Assembly: GCA_963781705.1 (NCBI GenBank)
Contig: CAWAGP010000001.1
Location: 186,001-250,000, forward strand
Direction of reading: 5' to 3'
Length of the DNA: 64,000 nucleotides
Source of the DNA: JALYGJ01 sp963781705
Lineage (GTDB): Bacteria > Chloroflexota > Limnocylindria > Limnocylindrales > CSP1-4
Part shown: positions 35,308 to 44,002 of the stretch, one piece after another
How positions within the stretch are numbered: position 1 is the stretch's first letter
Layout of the letters: every line of letters begins with the position of its first letter
The notes under the pieces: generated by a model
What the model was told of the DNA's origin: nothing
The model's input: the letters and a program-made list of their open reading frames with translations, nothing else
Database searches by the model: none
Made by a program: the position numbers and the translations under genes

Positions 35308-36110
35308 TTCAGCAGCTCCAAGAGGGTCCGATGATGGGTCGGCGCCGCAGCGACGAGGCCGATCGACCGCGATTTGTGGGACATATCGAACCACTCCCCA
35401 CCGTCGAAGGTCGTGACCGAAGCACCGCCTTCGGCGGCGATCAGGCCGGCGGCACAGATGTCCCAGGCGGACAGGCCGCCGCTCTGGACGAAGGCGTCGA
35501 AGCGGCCGTTGCCGACATAGGCCAGCGCCAGCGCCGCACTGCCCATCGAGCGCCCGACCCTGATGCCGCGGCCCAGGCGGTGCTCGCGCCGCGCCCAGCC
35601 GCGATGCGGCAGCGACAGCGACACCACCGTGTCGCTCAGCTTCTCCTTGACCGGCTGGCGAATGGGTTGGTCATCGAGCCATGCACCGCCGCCGGCCAGC
35701 GCGCTGAAGATCTCGTCACGGGCGGGGTCGTAGACCACCCCGACCACCGGCCGGCCGTGCTCGGCGAGGCCGATCGACACGCAGAAGAACGGGATCCCGT
35801 TGGCGTAGTTGACGGTGCCGTCGAGCGGGTCGATCACCCACACTCGCTCGGCGTGGATGACATCGCCGGCCGCGCGCGCCTGGGCCGACGCGTCGGTGTG
35901 GCCCGACTCTTCGGCCAGGAAGGCATCCGCCGGAAAGGCACCGTGCAGGGCATCGATGATCAGTTGCTCGGACAGCGTGTCGGCCTCGGTCACCACGTCG
36001 TGCTCGGCCTTGTGCACGATGCGCTCGAGCCGCTCGTAGAGCTCCATCTGCAGGCGCCCGGCCCGCCGGGCAGCGTCGCGCGCGACGGCTAACTCGCGCT
36101 CGTGCGTCAC
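35304..36110 (-). CDS. Inositol-monophosphatase family phosphatase
   Basis: A 268-residue Mg-dependent, lithium-sensitive-type phosphatase. The metal ligands are visible: LAEESG (Glu67/Glu68), WVIDPLDGTVNY (Asp94, Asp97) and SAWDICAAGLIAAEGGASVT near the C-terminus. The N-terminal VHKAEHDVVTEADTLSEQL fits the family. Substrates may be inositol, fructose-1,6-bisphosphate or histidinol phosphate; the sequence does not decide. The start overlaps the amidotransferase stop (36107-36110) and the end overlaps the 27-codon frame, so all four genes look like one message. Confidence 0.9.
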   Translation of the reverse strand: MTHERELAVARDAARRAGRLQMELYERLERIVHKAEHDVVTEADTLSEQLIIDALHGAFPADAFLAEESGHTDASAQARAAGDVIHAERVWVIDPLDGTVNYANGIPFFCVSIGLAEHGRPVVGVVYDPARDEIFSALAGGGAWLDDQPIRQPVKEKLSDTVVSLSLPHRGWARREHRLGRGIRVGRSMGSAALALAYVGNGRFDAFVQSGGLSAWDICAAGLIAAEGGASVTTFDGGEWFDMSHKSRSIGLVAAAPTHHRTLLELLK

Positions 36111-36796
36111 TCCGCGTGGGCCGCGGTGCGCGACGCCTCGGCGACCAGCGCGTCAAAGATGCAGAGGGCGGCTGGCGAGACCTCCGCCGTGCGCTCGGGG
36201 TGCCACTGCATGCCAACCAGCCAGCGCTGGCTCCGCGATTCGAAGGCCTCGACCAGTTCGCCGACTAACGCAGTCGGTACCAGGTCCGCGGCCAGGACCG
36301 TTTCCGACACCGCCTGGTGATGGCGCGAGTTGACGGCCAGCGGTCCTTCGCCAACGGCGGCCGCCAGGCGCGAGCCGGGCGACGGCCGGACGTCCTCGTG
36401 CAGCAGCACGCCTTCGCGTTCGGCCGGCCGGTGCCCATCGACATCCTGAAGCAGCCGGCCGCCCAGGGCGACGTTCAACAACTGGAAGCCGCGGCAGATG
36501 CCGAGTACGGGCAGATCGAGTTCGATCGCGCGCCGTACGGCGGCGAGTTCCATCTCATCGCGGGCGGGGTCGACCTCGGCGCAGGCCTGGTCCGGCTCGT
36601 CGTAACGGGCCGAGGCGATGTCACCGCCGCCCGACAGCAGCAGGCCATCGGCATCGTCGGGCATCTCGTCGCCCGGAAAGAGCGCCACGACCTCGGCCCC
36701 GGCACGCTCGAGCGCGTCGATGTAGCGCTGGCGTGACCCTTCGTTGCGCTGCGTCGGCCGGGCGAGCGTGAGGGCGATCCGCGGTCGAGCAGCCAT
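36107..36796 (-). CDS. Class I glutamine amidotransferase-like, gamma-Glu-GABA hydrolase (PuuD) type
   Basis: A 229-residue C26-family hydrolase. The triad is Cys101 (VLGICRGFQLLNVALGG), His199 and Glu201 (MQWHPERT). LLLSGGGDIASARYDE and LAVNSRHHQAVSETV are family blocks. PuuD frees GABA in putrescine breakdown; no other puu gene is present, so the true substrate is open. The ATG at 36796 is the family start. First gene of the minus-strand run to 34376 and divergent from the MFS exporter across 37 bases. Confidence 0.9.
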   Translation of the reverse strand: MAARPRIALTLARPTQRNEGSRQRYIDALERAGAEVVALFPGDEMPDDADGLLLSGGGDIASARYDEPDQACAEVDPARDEMELAAVRRAIELDLPVLGICRGFQLLNVALGGRLLQDVDGHRPAEREGVLLHEDVRPSPGSRLAAAVGEGPLAVNSRHHQAVSETVLAADLVPTALVGELVEAFESRSQRWLVGMQWHPERTAEVSPAALCIFDALVAEASRTAAHAE

Positions 36797-36833
36797 CGGC
36801 GGATTGTAGGATGGCCGCCGTGAGAGGCCCCCG

Positions 36834-38438
36834 TTGAGCCGAGCGAAGCGCTGGACGCTGGTTGCAGCGATCCTGGGCTCGGGCATCGTCTTCCTCGACT
36901 CCGCGGTGCTGCCCGTGGCACTGCCCACCATCGGCCAGGAGCCGCGCCTCTTCCTGGGCGTGCTCGAGGCCCAGAACTTCATCCAGTACGGCTACCTGCT
37001 GACGCTCTCGGCGCTGCTCGTGCTGGCCGGCGCGCTGTCCGACTACTTCGGCCGGCGGCGGTTGTTCGCCATCGGCCTGGTCGGCTTCGGGGTGACCTCA
37101 TTCGTGTGCGGCCTGGCCCCCAACCTGGAGCTGTTGATCGTGTGTCGGCTGCTCCAGGGCGCCGCGGGCGCCATCCTCGTGCCCGGTTCGCTGGCGCTGC
37201 TGACCAACGGGTTCAAGGGTGAGCAGCAGGGCTGGGCGTTCGGCGTGTGGGCGGGCGCGACCGGACTGGCCGGCATCCTCGGCCCATTCGTCGGCGGCGT
37301 GCTCGTCCAGCAGGTGACCTGGCGAGCGATCTTCTTCATCAACATCCCGTTCCTGCTCGTCGCGCTGTGGGCCACGTTGAAGTACGTCGAGGAAAGCCGC
37401 GACCCAGAGGCGAGCGGCAGTTTCGACTGGCTCGGCGCGGCGCTGGTCGCGGTGGCCGTGGGCGGCCTGTCGTTCGGTGCCATCTACGGCCAGTCTGAGC
37501 AGTGGCAATCCGCGCTGGCCCTCGCCGCGCTCGCCATTGGCGCGCTGGCCACGCTGGCGCTGCCGTTCTACTTCGGCCGGGCGCGCAACCCGCTGGTGCC
37601 GCTGTCCATGTTCCGCTCGCGCAACTTCAGCATTACCAACATCTCGACACTGCTCATCTACGGCGCGATCTACGTGACCTTCCTGTTCCTGCCGTTGTTC
37701 CTGCAGGGCACGTTGGGCTACAGCCCATCCGCCGTGGGGTTGGGGTCGATCCCGGGCACGCTCTTCTTGATCTTCCTGTCGACGCGCTTCGGCAAACTGG
37801 CCGGCCGTTACGGGCCGCGCTGGTTCATGACGGCCGGACCGCTGATCATGGCCGCCGGCCTGCTCTGGGCCGCACGTCTGCCGGCGTCCAGTGCGCCGTG
37901 GGTGCTCGAGCTGACCGACCCGTCGACGTGGTGGCCGACCGGCGGCTACCTGTTCGACGCCCTGCCGACCTACCTGATCTTCGGCTTCGGCATCTCGATC
38001 ATGGTCGCGCCGCTCACAACAGCACTGATGCGCTCCGTGCCGGGACGGCAGGCAGGCCTCGCGTCGGCGATCAACAACGCCATCTCGCGCGTCGGGCCGC
38101 AGTTGGCCGGCGCGTTGATCTTCGTGATCGTCGCCGCTTCCTTCTACTCGACCCTGGCCGGCCTGGTGCCCGGGCTCGACACTGCCTCAGCGCAGGTGCG
38201 TGACCTGCTGCCGGCGCTCAACCCGCCGACCGGACCCGTCTCGGACACGCTGGCTAATGCCAGCCTGCTGGCCTCGACCGAGGCGTTTCACCTCGCCGTG
38301 ATCGTGGCCGCCGCGCTACTCGTGCTGGGGGCGGTGGTCAACGGCCTCGGTATCAGCAATCGCCAAGCGCTGGTGGCGGCCGGCGAAGGAGGCACCGGCG
38401 CAGGGGCTGCCGAACTGGCGACGGGGGCTGCTGCCTAG
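36834..38438 (+). CDS. MFS drug exporter, DHA2 (14-helix, EmrB/QacA) type
   Basis: A 534-residue inner-membrane proton antiporter. It begins LVAAILGSGIVFLDSAVLPV (motif D1-like) and has GALSDYFGRRRLF (motif A), CRLLQGAAGAILVPGSLALL (motif B) and GATGLAGILGPFVGGVLVQQ (motif C, typical of exporters). Fourteen hydrophobic segments can be counted, with a large loop around 345-375. The start TTG 36834 matches the family N-terminus. Substrate unknown. It ends on a CTAG shared with the convergent small membrane protein. Confidence 0.93.
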   Translation: MSRAKRWTLVAAILGSGIVFLDSAVLPVALPTIGQEPRLFLGVLEAQNFIQYGYLLTLSALLVLAGALSDYFGRRRLFAIGLVGFGVTSFVCGLAPNLELLIVCRLLQGAAGAILVPGSLALLTNGFKGEQQGWAFGVWAGATGLAGILGPFVGGVLVQQVTWRAIFFINIPFLLVALWATLKYVEESRDPEASGSFDWLGAALVAVAVGGLSFGAIYGQSEQWQSALALAALAIGALATLALPFYFGRARNPLVPLSMFRSRNFSITNISTLLIYGAIYVTFLFLPLFLQGTLGYSPSAVGLGSIPGTLFLIFLSTRFGKLAGRYGPRWFMTAGPLIMAAGLLWAARLPASSAPWVLELTDPSTWWPTGGYLFDALPTYLIFGFGISIMVAPLTTALMRSVPGRQAGLASAINNAISRVGPQLAGALIFVIVAASFYSTLAGLVPGLDTASAQVRDLLPALNPPTGPVSDTLANASLLASTEAFHLAVIVAAALLVLGAVVNGLGISNRQALVAAGEGGTGAGAAELATGAAA

Positions 38439-38944
38439 GTACAGCGGACCAGCACGGTCGCTGCGCTGAGCGGGTCCGCGCCCAGTGGTACCGGCACGGT
38501 CCTGGTGAACTGGCGCGTCTCACCCGGCGCGAGCGGGTCGGTGAAGAACACGTAGTCGCTGTCGGTCGGCGCTCCGCTCGGTGACACGCGGCAGCTCGCG
38601 CCGGCCGCCCGCGAGCCGTCGTTGGTGACTGTCACCACCACGTCCAGGCCGCCATCCGACCGCGTCGCGACGCCGGCGAGTGACGATGAGAACGGACCCA
38701 GGCCGGCAAACGCGACACGCAGCAGAAGCAGCAGCACTACGAAACCGGCCAGCACGCCGACGACGATCGTGCCGTGAACCTGCGTGGCCGAGGGCGACTT
38801 GATGCGGCCGGGGTTGTCCAACTCGCACAGCGACACACCAAGCGGGGTCGGTCGGCCGCAGCGGACGCAGGTGTCGTGCGGCTGGCTCGGGTCGACCGGC
38901 ACGGCCGGCCCACTGGCGGTCAGCGGCTGAGTACGGCGGAACAT
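38435..38944 (-). CDS. Zinc-ribbon-like, single-pass membrane protein
   Basis: A 169-residue protein with a cytosolic CVRCGRPTPLGVSLCELDNP element (three Cys, possible metal site at about 26-40), one membrane helix (GTIVVGVLAGFVVLLLLLRV, about 58-80) and an extracytoplasmic beta domain (GGLDVVVTVTNDGSRAAGAS) containing two cysteines. The tail resembles FxLYD/DUF-type Ig-like modules found on small Gram-positive surface proteins. Function unknown. Confidence 0.75.
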   Translation of the reverse strand: MFRRTQPLTASGPAVPVDPSQPHDTCVRCGRPTPLGVSLCELDNPGRIKSPSATQVHGTIVVGVLAGFVVLLLLLRVAFAGLGPFSSSLAGVATRSDGGLDVVVTVTNDGSRAAGASCRVSPSGAPTDSDYVFFTDPLAPGETRQFTRTVPVPLGADPLSAATVLVRCT

Positions 38945-38983
38945 CGCCCGGTCAGCCTAGCGCGGAAAGCCGGATAGCGCGCC

Positions 38984-39823
38984 TCAGGCAGCCGCGAGGC
39001 CGGCGCGGGCGGCGGCGTCAAGCAACGCCGGCAACTCGGCCGGCCGGACCCAGTTGACGATCACCTCGTCGGCACCGCGCGTCTGCCACTCGGCGAGGTA
39101 CGCGGCCATATCGGCGATCAGCGGCTGCTCGTCGAGCGCCACGTCGCGCAGCAGGCTGACCGCGACGAGATGGTCGACCTGGGCACGCGATCGGGCATGT
39201 GCGGACAGCTCGGCGAGGTGAATGGGCAGCAGCCGCTCATAGTCGTCGGCGTTGGTCGTCCAGCCATCACCGACGCGCGCCGCCAGCCGTGCGCCGGCCG
39301 GTGTCTCGCCCCCGACGATGATGCGCGGCGCCGGATCGGGCACGGGATACGCCCACGCGTCGTGCAACTGGAAGAAGCGGCCCTGGTAGTTGACCGGACC
39401 GCCCGACCACAGCCGGCGGATGACGGCGACGGCCTCCTCGAGCAGCGCGACACGCTCGGCCGGCGCCGGAAATGGGATGCCGTAAGCCTCTGCCTCAGCC
39501 GGGTTGCCGCCGACGCCGATGCCCAGCTCGACCCGTCCGCCCGATTGCTCCCAGAGCGTCGCGAGCATCCGGGCAAGCACGGCCGGATGGCGGTTCATGA
39601 CGTTGTCGACGAAGCTGCCGACGTGAATGCGGGAGGTCACCGCGGCCGCCGCGGTGAGCGTCGTCCAGCACTCCAGCACGGGTGTCGTCTTGCGGCCGCG
39701 GCTGATGAAGTGGTCCCATGCCCAGACGCCTGCGAACCCGGCCGCCTCAGCCTGCCGTGCGGCGTCCCGCCACCACTGCGCCGAAACGCCGATGGTGGTC
39801 GGGTTGAGGCCGATCGGTATCAA
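38984..39823 (-). CDS. LLM-class F420-dependent oxidoreductase
   Basis: A 279-residue luciferase-like TIM-barrel protein. Family blocks include GFAGVWAWDHF, HVGSFVDNVMNRHPAVLARM, LATLWEQSGGRVELGIGVGG, YQGRFFQLHDAWAYP and RIIVGGETPAGARLAARVGD. Such enzymes transfer hydride with F420H2, or sometimes flavin; F420 synthesis genes lie about 8 kb away. The TTG at 39823 overlaps the nucleoside-phosphorylase stop (TTGA, 39820-39823), so the two genes are coupled. Confidence 0.85.
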   Translation of the reverse strand: MIPIGLNPTTIGVSAQWWRDAARQAEAAGFAGVWAWDHFISRGRKTTPVLECWTTLTAAAAVTSRIHVGSFVDNVMNRHPAVLARMLATLWEQSGGRVELGIGVGGNPAEAEAYGIPFPAPAERVALLEEAVAVIRRLWSGGPVNYQGRFFQLHDAWAYPVPDPAPRIIVGGETPAGARLAARVGDGWTTNADDYERLLPIHLAELSAHARSRAQVDHLVAVSLLRDVALDEQPLIADMAAYLAEWQTRGADEVIVNWVRPAELPALLDAAARAGLAAA

Positions 39824-40587
39824 CGCTCTGAAGCGGCCGCCTTCGCTGAGGTACCGGCCTCGAGTGCGATCTTGATCATGTTCACCGTGGCCGCCTCGAG
39901 GTCGGTCAGCTCCATGTAGGTCTGCTCGGAGGTCTCCGACTCGCCCAGCGTGTCGCTGACGGTCAGGATGCAGCCGGCGCGCACGTCGGCCCCGCCGCCC
40001 TGGGCCCGCGCGGCGAGGAAGAAGAGTGCCGCCGCCTCCATCTCGAAGGCCAGGATGCCGCGCGCACGCCAGCGCGTCACGTAGTCCTCGTCCGGGTTGT
40101 AGAAGACGTCCACCGACGCGACCGGGCCGACCTGCATACGCGCGTGGTGGGCACGCGCCGTATCGACCAATGCCCGCGTCAACTCGAAGTCGGCCGCCGG
40201 TGCGTACGGCTCGCCATGCAGATAGGTGCGCGTCGATCCGTCGACCGGGGCGGCGGCGGTGGCGACCACGATGTCGCCCGTGCGCAGGCCGCGGCCGATG
40301 CCGCCGCACGTGCCGATGCGGATCAGTCGCTGCGCCCCGAGCCGCAGCAATTCCTCGACCACGATCGAGAGCGAGGGCGTGCCGATGCCGCTCGTCTGGA
40401 CGCTGATCGGCACGCCGTTGTACGTGCCCGTGTAGCCGAGCAACTGGCGGTGTTCGTTGACCAGGCGCGCCTTGTCCAGGCCGCCGTCGAACATGGCCGC
40501 GACCAGCTTGGCGCGGTTCGGATCGCCGGGCAGCAGGACCAGCGGCGCGTAGTCGCCCGGCTCGGCGCGCAGGTGGATCTGTGGCAT
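39820..40587 (-). CDS. deoD: Purine-nucleoside phosphorylase, DeoD/Udp type
   Basis: A 255-residue nucleoside phosphorylase-I enzyme cleaving nucleosides with phosphate. It has LVLLPGDPNRAKLVAAMFDG (phosphate-binding Gly/Asp/Arg), GYTGTYNGVPISVQTSGIGT, LIRIGTCGGIGRGL, AFEMEAAALFFLAA (the Glu contacting ribose) and CILTVSDTLG (the Asp that favours purines in DeoD). Hexameric DeoD proteins are slightly shorter, about 235-240. It is upstream of and coupled to the LLM oxidoreductase gene. The two activities have no known link. Confidence 0.88.
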   Translation of the reverse strand: MPQIHLRAEPGDYAPLVLLPGDPNRAKLVAAMFDGGLDKARLVNEHRQLLGYTGTYNGVPISVQTSGIGTPSLSIVVEELLRLGAQRLIRIGTCGGIGRGLRTGDIVVATAAAPVDGSTRTYLHGEPYAPAADFELTRALVDTARAHHARMQVGPVASVDVFYNPDEDYVTRWRARGILAFEMEAAALFFLAARAQGGGADVRAGCILTVSDTLGESETSEQTYMELTDLEAATVNMIKIALEAGTSAKAAASER

Positions 40588-40620
40588 CGGCGCAGTCTAC
40601 GCGGCGGTCGCCGCACCGGG

Positions 40621-41185
40621 CTACGGGCCCTCGTCGCCCGGATAACTGAGGCGCGCCTCGCCCAGCGGCAGGCGCCAGAGCGTGTGCCACGGCCGTTCAG
40701 GCGTGTGGCCGATCAGCCACGCCTCGCGCGACCACGTCGCGGATCGGCAGCGTCGCCGGCAGCGCATGCTCTGCGGCGGCAAGCCAGTCCTCGGGCACGT
40801 CCTGGGCGACGGTCAGATGCGGCACGACGTCGGGATGGGCGCCCTCGTACGGCGGGTAGTCGGGAAACGCCGCGGCGAGGGCGCCGGTCAGCCGCCGGAA
40901 AGGGTCGCTCGGCTGCGGCGCGAGATAGACGATGTTCGGCCAGCGTTCGACGCTGACCAGCTCGAGCTGGAACAGGGGCTCGGCGGCAACGATCTCCTCG
41001 ATCACTCGGCGCACGTCGTCCTTGAGCAGGCCGGGCGGCATGAACGGGTAGATCAGCGTCACGTGAGCGGGCACGCCCTGGGCCGCCGATGGATCCATCC
41101 GCTCACGCAGACGACTAACCGCCATCGGCACCTGGACGGGCACGATGATGGCGCTCTCGCCCGCCGGCACGGCCTTCAAGTCCAC
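40621..41185 (-). CDS. 2'-5' RNA ligase/cyclic phosphodiesterase-like protein (apparent frameshift near 40728)
   Basis: A 2H-phosphoesterase of about 187 residues. The first HxT-type motif is VPAHVTLIYPF and the second HPDVVPHLTVAQ. After RDVVAR the frame changes near 40728, where CGCGAGGCG is probably missing two bases, and the tail EAWLIGHTPERPWHTLWRLP ends at TAG (40621-40623). The GTG at 41185 (VDLKAVPAGESAII) is divergent from the osmolyte importer with 24 bases between. Substrate unknown. Confidence 0.75.
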
Positions 41186-41209
41186 GGCCGAAGCGTATAC
41201 GGTGCCCCG

Positions 41210-42346
41210 GTGAGCGGCGTCGAACTGGAGTTCCGGCACGTCAGCAAGAGCTACGGCGACGGTGGGGCGGCCGCCGTCGAGGACCTCAGCTTCACCGTCC
41301 CGGCCGGCCGCATCTGCGTTCTCGTCGGACCTTCTGGCTGTGGCAAGACGACCAGCCTCAAGATGGTCAACCGGCTGATCGAGCCGACCGGCGGCGAGAT
41401 CCTGGTCGGCGGCGAGAACGTGCTCGACAAGGACGTGATCGATCTTCGGCGCAGCATCGGCTACGTCATCCAGCACGTCGGCCTGCTACCGCACCTGACG
41501 GTCGGCCAGAACGTCGCCATCGTGCCACGCCTGCTGGGCTGGTCGGCGCAGCGGCAGCAGGACCGCGCCACGGACCTGCTCTCGCTGGTCGGCCTCAAGC
41601 CGGCCACGTACCGCGAGCGCTATCCCGCGCAGCTGTCGGGCGGCGAGCGCCAGCGAGTCGGGGTGGCCCGCGCGCTCGCGGCCGATCCACCGCTGATGCT
41701 CATGGACGAGCCTTTCGGCGCGGTCGATCCGATCGTGCGCGAGCGACTGCAGAACGAGTTCCTGCGCCTCCAGGAGCAGCTCGCCAAGACGATCGTCTTC
41801 GTCACCCACGACATCGACGAGGCGATCAAGATGGGCGACCTGGTCGCCGTCATGCGCCTGGGCGGGGTACTCGCCCAGTTCGCGCCGCCGGCCGACATCC
41901 TGGCCGCCCCGGCATCCGATTTCGTGGCCCGCTTCGTGGGTGCCGACCGTGGCCTCAAGCGACTGTCGCTGACTACCCTGCGCGACCTCGAGCTGCATCC
42001 CGCGGTCACGGCACGGCCGGGCGATTCGGCGGCCGACGCGCGCCAGCGCATCCTGGCCGATCCGTTCAGCTACCTGCTGCTGGTGGACGCCGAGAACCGG
42101 CCGATCGGCTGGGTGGACCAGCGCGAGGTGCCGCCACAGGGCACGCTGACAGAGGCGATGGCGGAGGCTGCGTCGCCGCTGCTCGTCCGGCGGACGACGC
42201 TGAAGGACGCCCTGTCGCAGCTGCTCGCCGCGGACGTCATGGCCGGCATCGTGGTCGACGGCAACGAGCGCGTCGTGGGGTTGGTGATGGTCGAGCAGAT
42301 TGCGGCCGCGTTGCGCGGCCCAGCCAGCGGCGGGGATTCCGCATGA
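41210..42346 (+). CDS. opuCA: Glycine-betaine/choline-type ABC importer, ATPase with CBS-like tail
   Basis: A 378-residue ATPase of the OpuCA/ProV group. It has Walker A GPSGCGKTT (42-50), a QHVGLLPHLTVGQNV Q-loop, signature LSGGERQRVGVARAL, Walker B MLMDEPFGAVD and FVTHDIDEAIKMGD. Residues 260-375 form a degenerate CBS module (FSYLLLVDAENRPIGWVDQR), the region that senses ionic strength in OpuA-type transporters. The GTG at 41210 suits the family start. First gene of the importer cluster; its TGA overlaps an ATG at 42343. Confidence 0.93.
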   Translation: MSGVELEFRHVSKSYGDGGAAAVEDLSFTVPAGRICVLVGPSGCGKTTSLKMVNRLIEPTGGEILVGGENVLDKDVIDLRRSIGYVIQHVGLLPHLTVGQNVAIVPRLLGWSAQRQQDRATDLLSLVGLKPATYRERYPAQLSGGERQRVGVARALAADPPLMLMDEPFGAVDPIVRERLQNEFLRLQEQLAKTIVFVTHDIDEAIKMGDLVAVMRLGGVLAQFAPPADILAAPASDFVARFVGADRGLKRLSLTTLRDLELHPAVTARPGDSAADARQRILADPFSYLLLVDAENRPIGWVDQREVPPQGTLTEAMAEAASPLLVRRTTLKDALSQLLAADVMAGIVVDGNERVVGLVMVEQIAAALRGPASGGDSA

Positions 42347-42576
42347 CAGTCGGAACCCGAACGGATTTCGCGGTGCTGGTGCCCTGCATGGTGCCGGACA
42401 GCTGCTCTTCGCCGCCGTTCGCTGCGCCACCGTCGGAAAATGCGGGCAGGGTCCGCTTCGTCAACGCTGCAGCACCAAGACCCGTCAAAGTTGCCGCGTC
42501 ACGCGCGGAATCGACCATCCGCGACGCTGAGAGCTGGTCGGAGGCCAGCCGCCTGACGGGCCGGGTGGATAGCTGA
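42343..42576 (+). CDS. Uncertain 77-codon frame between the ATPase and first permease
   Basis: The ATG overlaps the ATPase stop (ATGA) and its stop touches the next ATG (TGATGG, 42574-42578). The peptide (TVGTRTDFAVLVPCMVP...) is Ser/Ala/Arg-rich without a recognisable fold. OpuC clusters normally have no gene here. The tidy overlaps argue for translation, the composition against it. Confidence 0.3.
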   Translation: MTVGTRTDFAVLVPCMVPDSCSSPPFAAPPSENAGRVRFVNAAAPRPVKVAASRAESTIRDAESWSEASRLTGRVDS

Positions 42577-42582
42577 TGGACG

Positions 42583-43227
42583 TTGGCTGGATGGTGGGCC
42601 ACCTGGGCGCGCTTAGCCGACCGCACCTGGCAGCACATCTTCCTGACCGCCATCGCCGTGGGTGTCGGCTTCGTCGTCTCGTTCGCGCTGGCCGTGCTCG
42701 CCGTGCGCCGGCGGGCCGCGTACGGTCCGATCCTGGCCGTCTCGGACATCCTGTACACGATCCCCAGCCTGGCCCTGTTCATGGTGCTCGTGGCGGTCAC
42801 CGGCATCACGGTACTGACCGTCGAGATCCCGCTGGTCATGTACACGTTGGTCATCTTCGTGCGCAACATCACCGCCGGCTTCGACAGCGTGCCACAGGAC
42901 GTGCTCGAGGCCGCCAACGGCCTGGGCTACACCGGCGTCCAGCGACTGTGGCGCGTCGAGGTGCCGCTGGCCGCGCCGCTCATCGTCGCCGGCCTGCGCC
43001 TCGCGACGGTGTCCACGATCGGCCTGGTCACCGTCACCGCCATCCTCGGCGACGGGTTCGGCGGACTGGGCTTCTTCATCCTCGCGGGCTATCGGCAAAG
43101 CTTCTCGACCGAGCTGTACTTCGGCGCGGTCCCCTCCATCCTGCTGGCGATCGCCGCCGACCTGCTGCTCGCCCACCTGCAGCGGCGCATCACGCCATGG
43201 GCCCGCACCACCGCGGTTCCTACGTGA
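42583..43227 (+). CDS. opuCB: Osmolyte ABC importer, first permease
   Basis: About 214 residues with five to six membrane helices: IFLTAIAVGVGFVVSFALAV, ILYTIPSLALFMVLVAVTGI, the coupling EAA-like helix VPQDVLEAANGLGYTGVQRL and FGGLGFFILAGYRQSF. These match OpuCB/OpuCD permeases, whose signature is the TIPSLA...F motif. The start may be TTG 42583 in frame, or ATG 42576 with a slip near 42620 (MDVGWMVGHLGAL joining ADRTWQHIFLT). The stop forms a GTGA overlap with the second permease. Confidence 0.88.
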   Translation: MAGWWATWARLADRTWQHIFLTAIAVGVGFVVSFALAVLAVRRRAAYGPILAVSDILYTIPSLALFMVLVAVTGITVLTVEIPLVMYTLVIFVRNITAGFDSVPQDVLEAANGLGYTGVQRLWRVEVPLAAPLIVAGLRLATVSTIGLVTVTAILGDGFGGLGFFILAGYRQSFSTELYFGAVPSILLAIAADLLLAHLQRRITPWARTTAVPT

Positions 43228-43943
43228 ACATCATCGTTGCCACCGCCGCCTGGCTGACGGACCCGGCCAGCTGGTCCGGGCCGAACGCCATTCCGCTGCG
43301 CCTGGGCGAGCACGTTGCCATCTCGGCCGGTTCGTTGATCGTAGCGCTGCTCATCGGCCTGCCGATTGGTCTGTGGATCGGCCACACCGGCCGGCATACG
43401 GCGTTCGCGGTCAACTCGGCGAACCTGTGGCGCGCGCTTCCATCACTGGCGGTTATGGCCATGGTGCTGCCCATCACCTTGCAGCTTGATCCCGACGCCG
43501 GCTTCAAGGTCTATCCAACGGTGGTGGCGATGGTCGTGCTTGCCGTTCCACCAATCCTGGTCAACGCTTACGCCGGTCTGGCTGAGGTCGATCGTGACCT
43601 GCTCGAGGCGGCGCGCGGTCAGGGCATGAGCGAACTGCAGGTGCTCTGGCGCGTGGAGCTCCCATTGGCCATGCCCGTGATCGTGACCGGTATCCGCTCG
43701 GCCGCCATCCAGGTCGTGGCCACGGCCACCCTCGGGGCCGTCTTCGGCTTCGGCGGGTTGGGCCACTACCTCATCATCGGCTTCGCCACGATCAGCCAGG
43801 GCGGACTGGGCCAGATGATCGGCGGGGCGGTGCTGGTGGCCGCGCTGGTGATCGCCACCGACATCGTCTTCACTCTCATCCAACGCGCACTGACTTCGCG
43901 CGGACTGCGCATGGAACGGACGGGGTCGACGGCGGCGGCGTAG
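43224..43943 (+). CDS. opuCD: Osmolyte ABC importer, second permease
   Basis: A 239-residue permease homologous to its neighbour: HVAISAGSLIVALLIGLPIG, ANLWRALPSLAVMAMVLPIT (the conserved LPSLA segment), VDRDLLEAARGQGMSELQVL (coupling helix) and ATLGAVFGFGGLGHYLIIGF. The GTG at 43224 overlaps the preceding stop. It forms the heterodimeric channel with the first permease. A stem-loop follows before the binding-protein gene. Confidence 0.93.
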   Translation: MNIIVATAAWLTDPASWSGPNAIPLRLGEHVAISAGSLIVALLIGLPIGLWIGHTGRHTAFAVNSANLWRALPSLAVMAMVLPITLQLDPDAGFKVYPTVVAMVVLAVPPILVNAYAGLAEVDRDLLEAARGQGMSELQVLWRVELPLAMPVIVTGIRSAAIQVVATATLGAVFGFGGLGHYLIIGFATISQGGLGQMIGGAVLVAALVIATDIVFTLIQRALTSRGLRMERTGSTAAA

Positions 43944-43950
43944 TTCTGTA

Positions 43951-43973
43951 TAGTCCGGCGATGCTCCGGACTA
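43951..43973 (+). promoter_or_regulatory. Eight-base stem-loop between permease and binding-protein genes
   Basis: TAGTCCGG and CCGGACTA pair perfectly around CGATGCT. It begins eight bases after the permease stop and ends 17 bases before the AGGAGG of the next gene. No U-run follows, so an mRNA-stabilising or partial-attenuation element that raises binding-protein yield is more likely than a full terminator. Confidence 0.5.
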
Positions 43974-44002
43974 ACCGGATCTTTCAAGTTAGGAGGTTAC
44001 CC

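Noticed and set aside
38984..40690. 568-codon minus-strand frame over LLM and nucleoside phosphorylase genes
   Set aside because: The upstream 289 codons are antisense-frame noise within the phosphorylase gene. The LLM protein starts at the TTG at 39823.
42576..43943. 455-codon frame across both osmolyte permeases
   Set aside because: The first half is Arg/His-rich shadow; the first permease is encoded one frame over. Only 43224-43943 is real in this frame.
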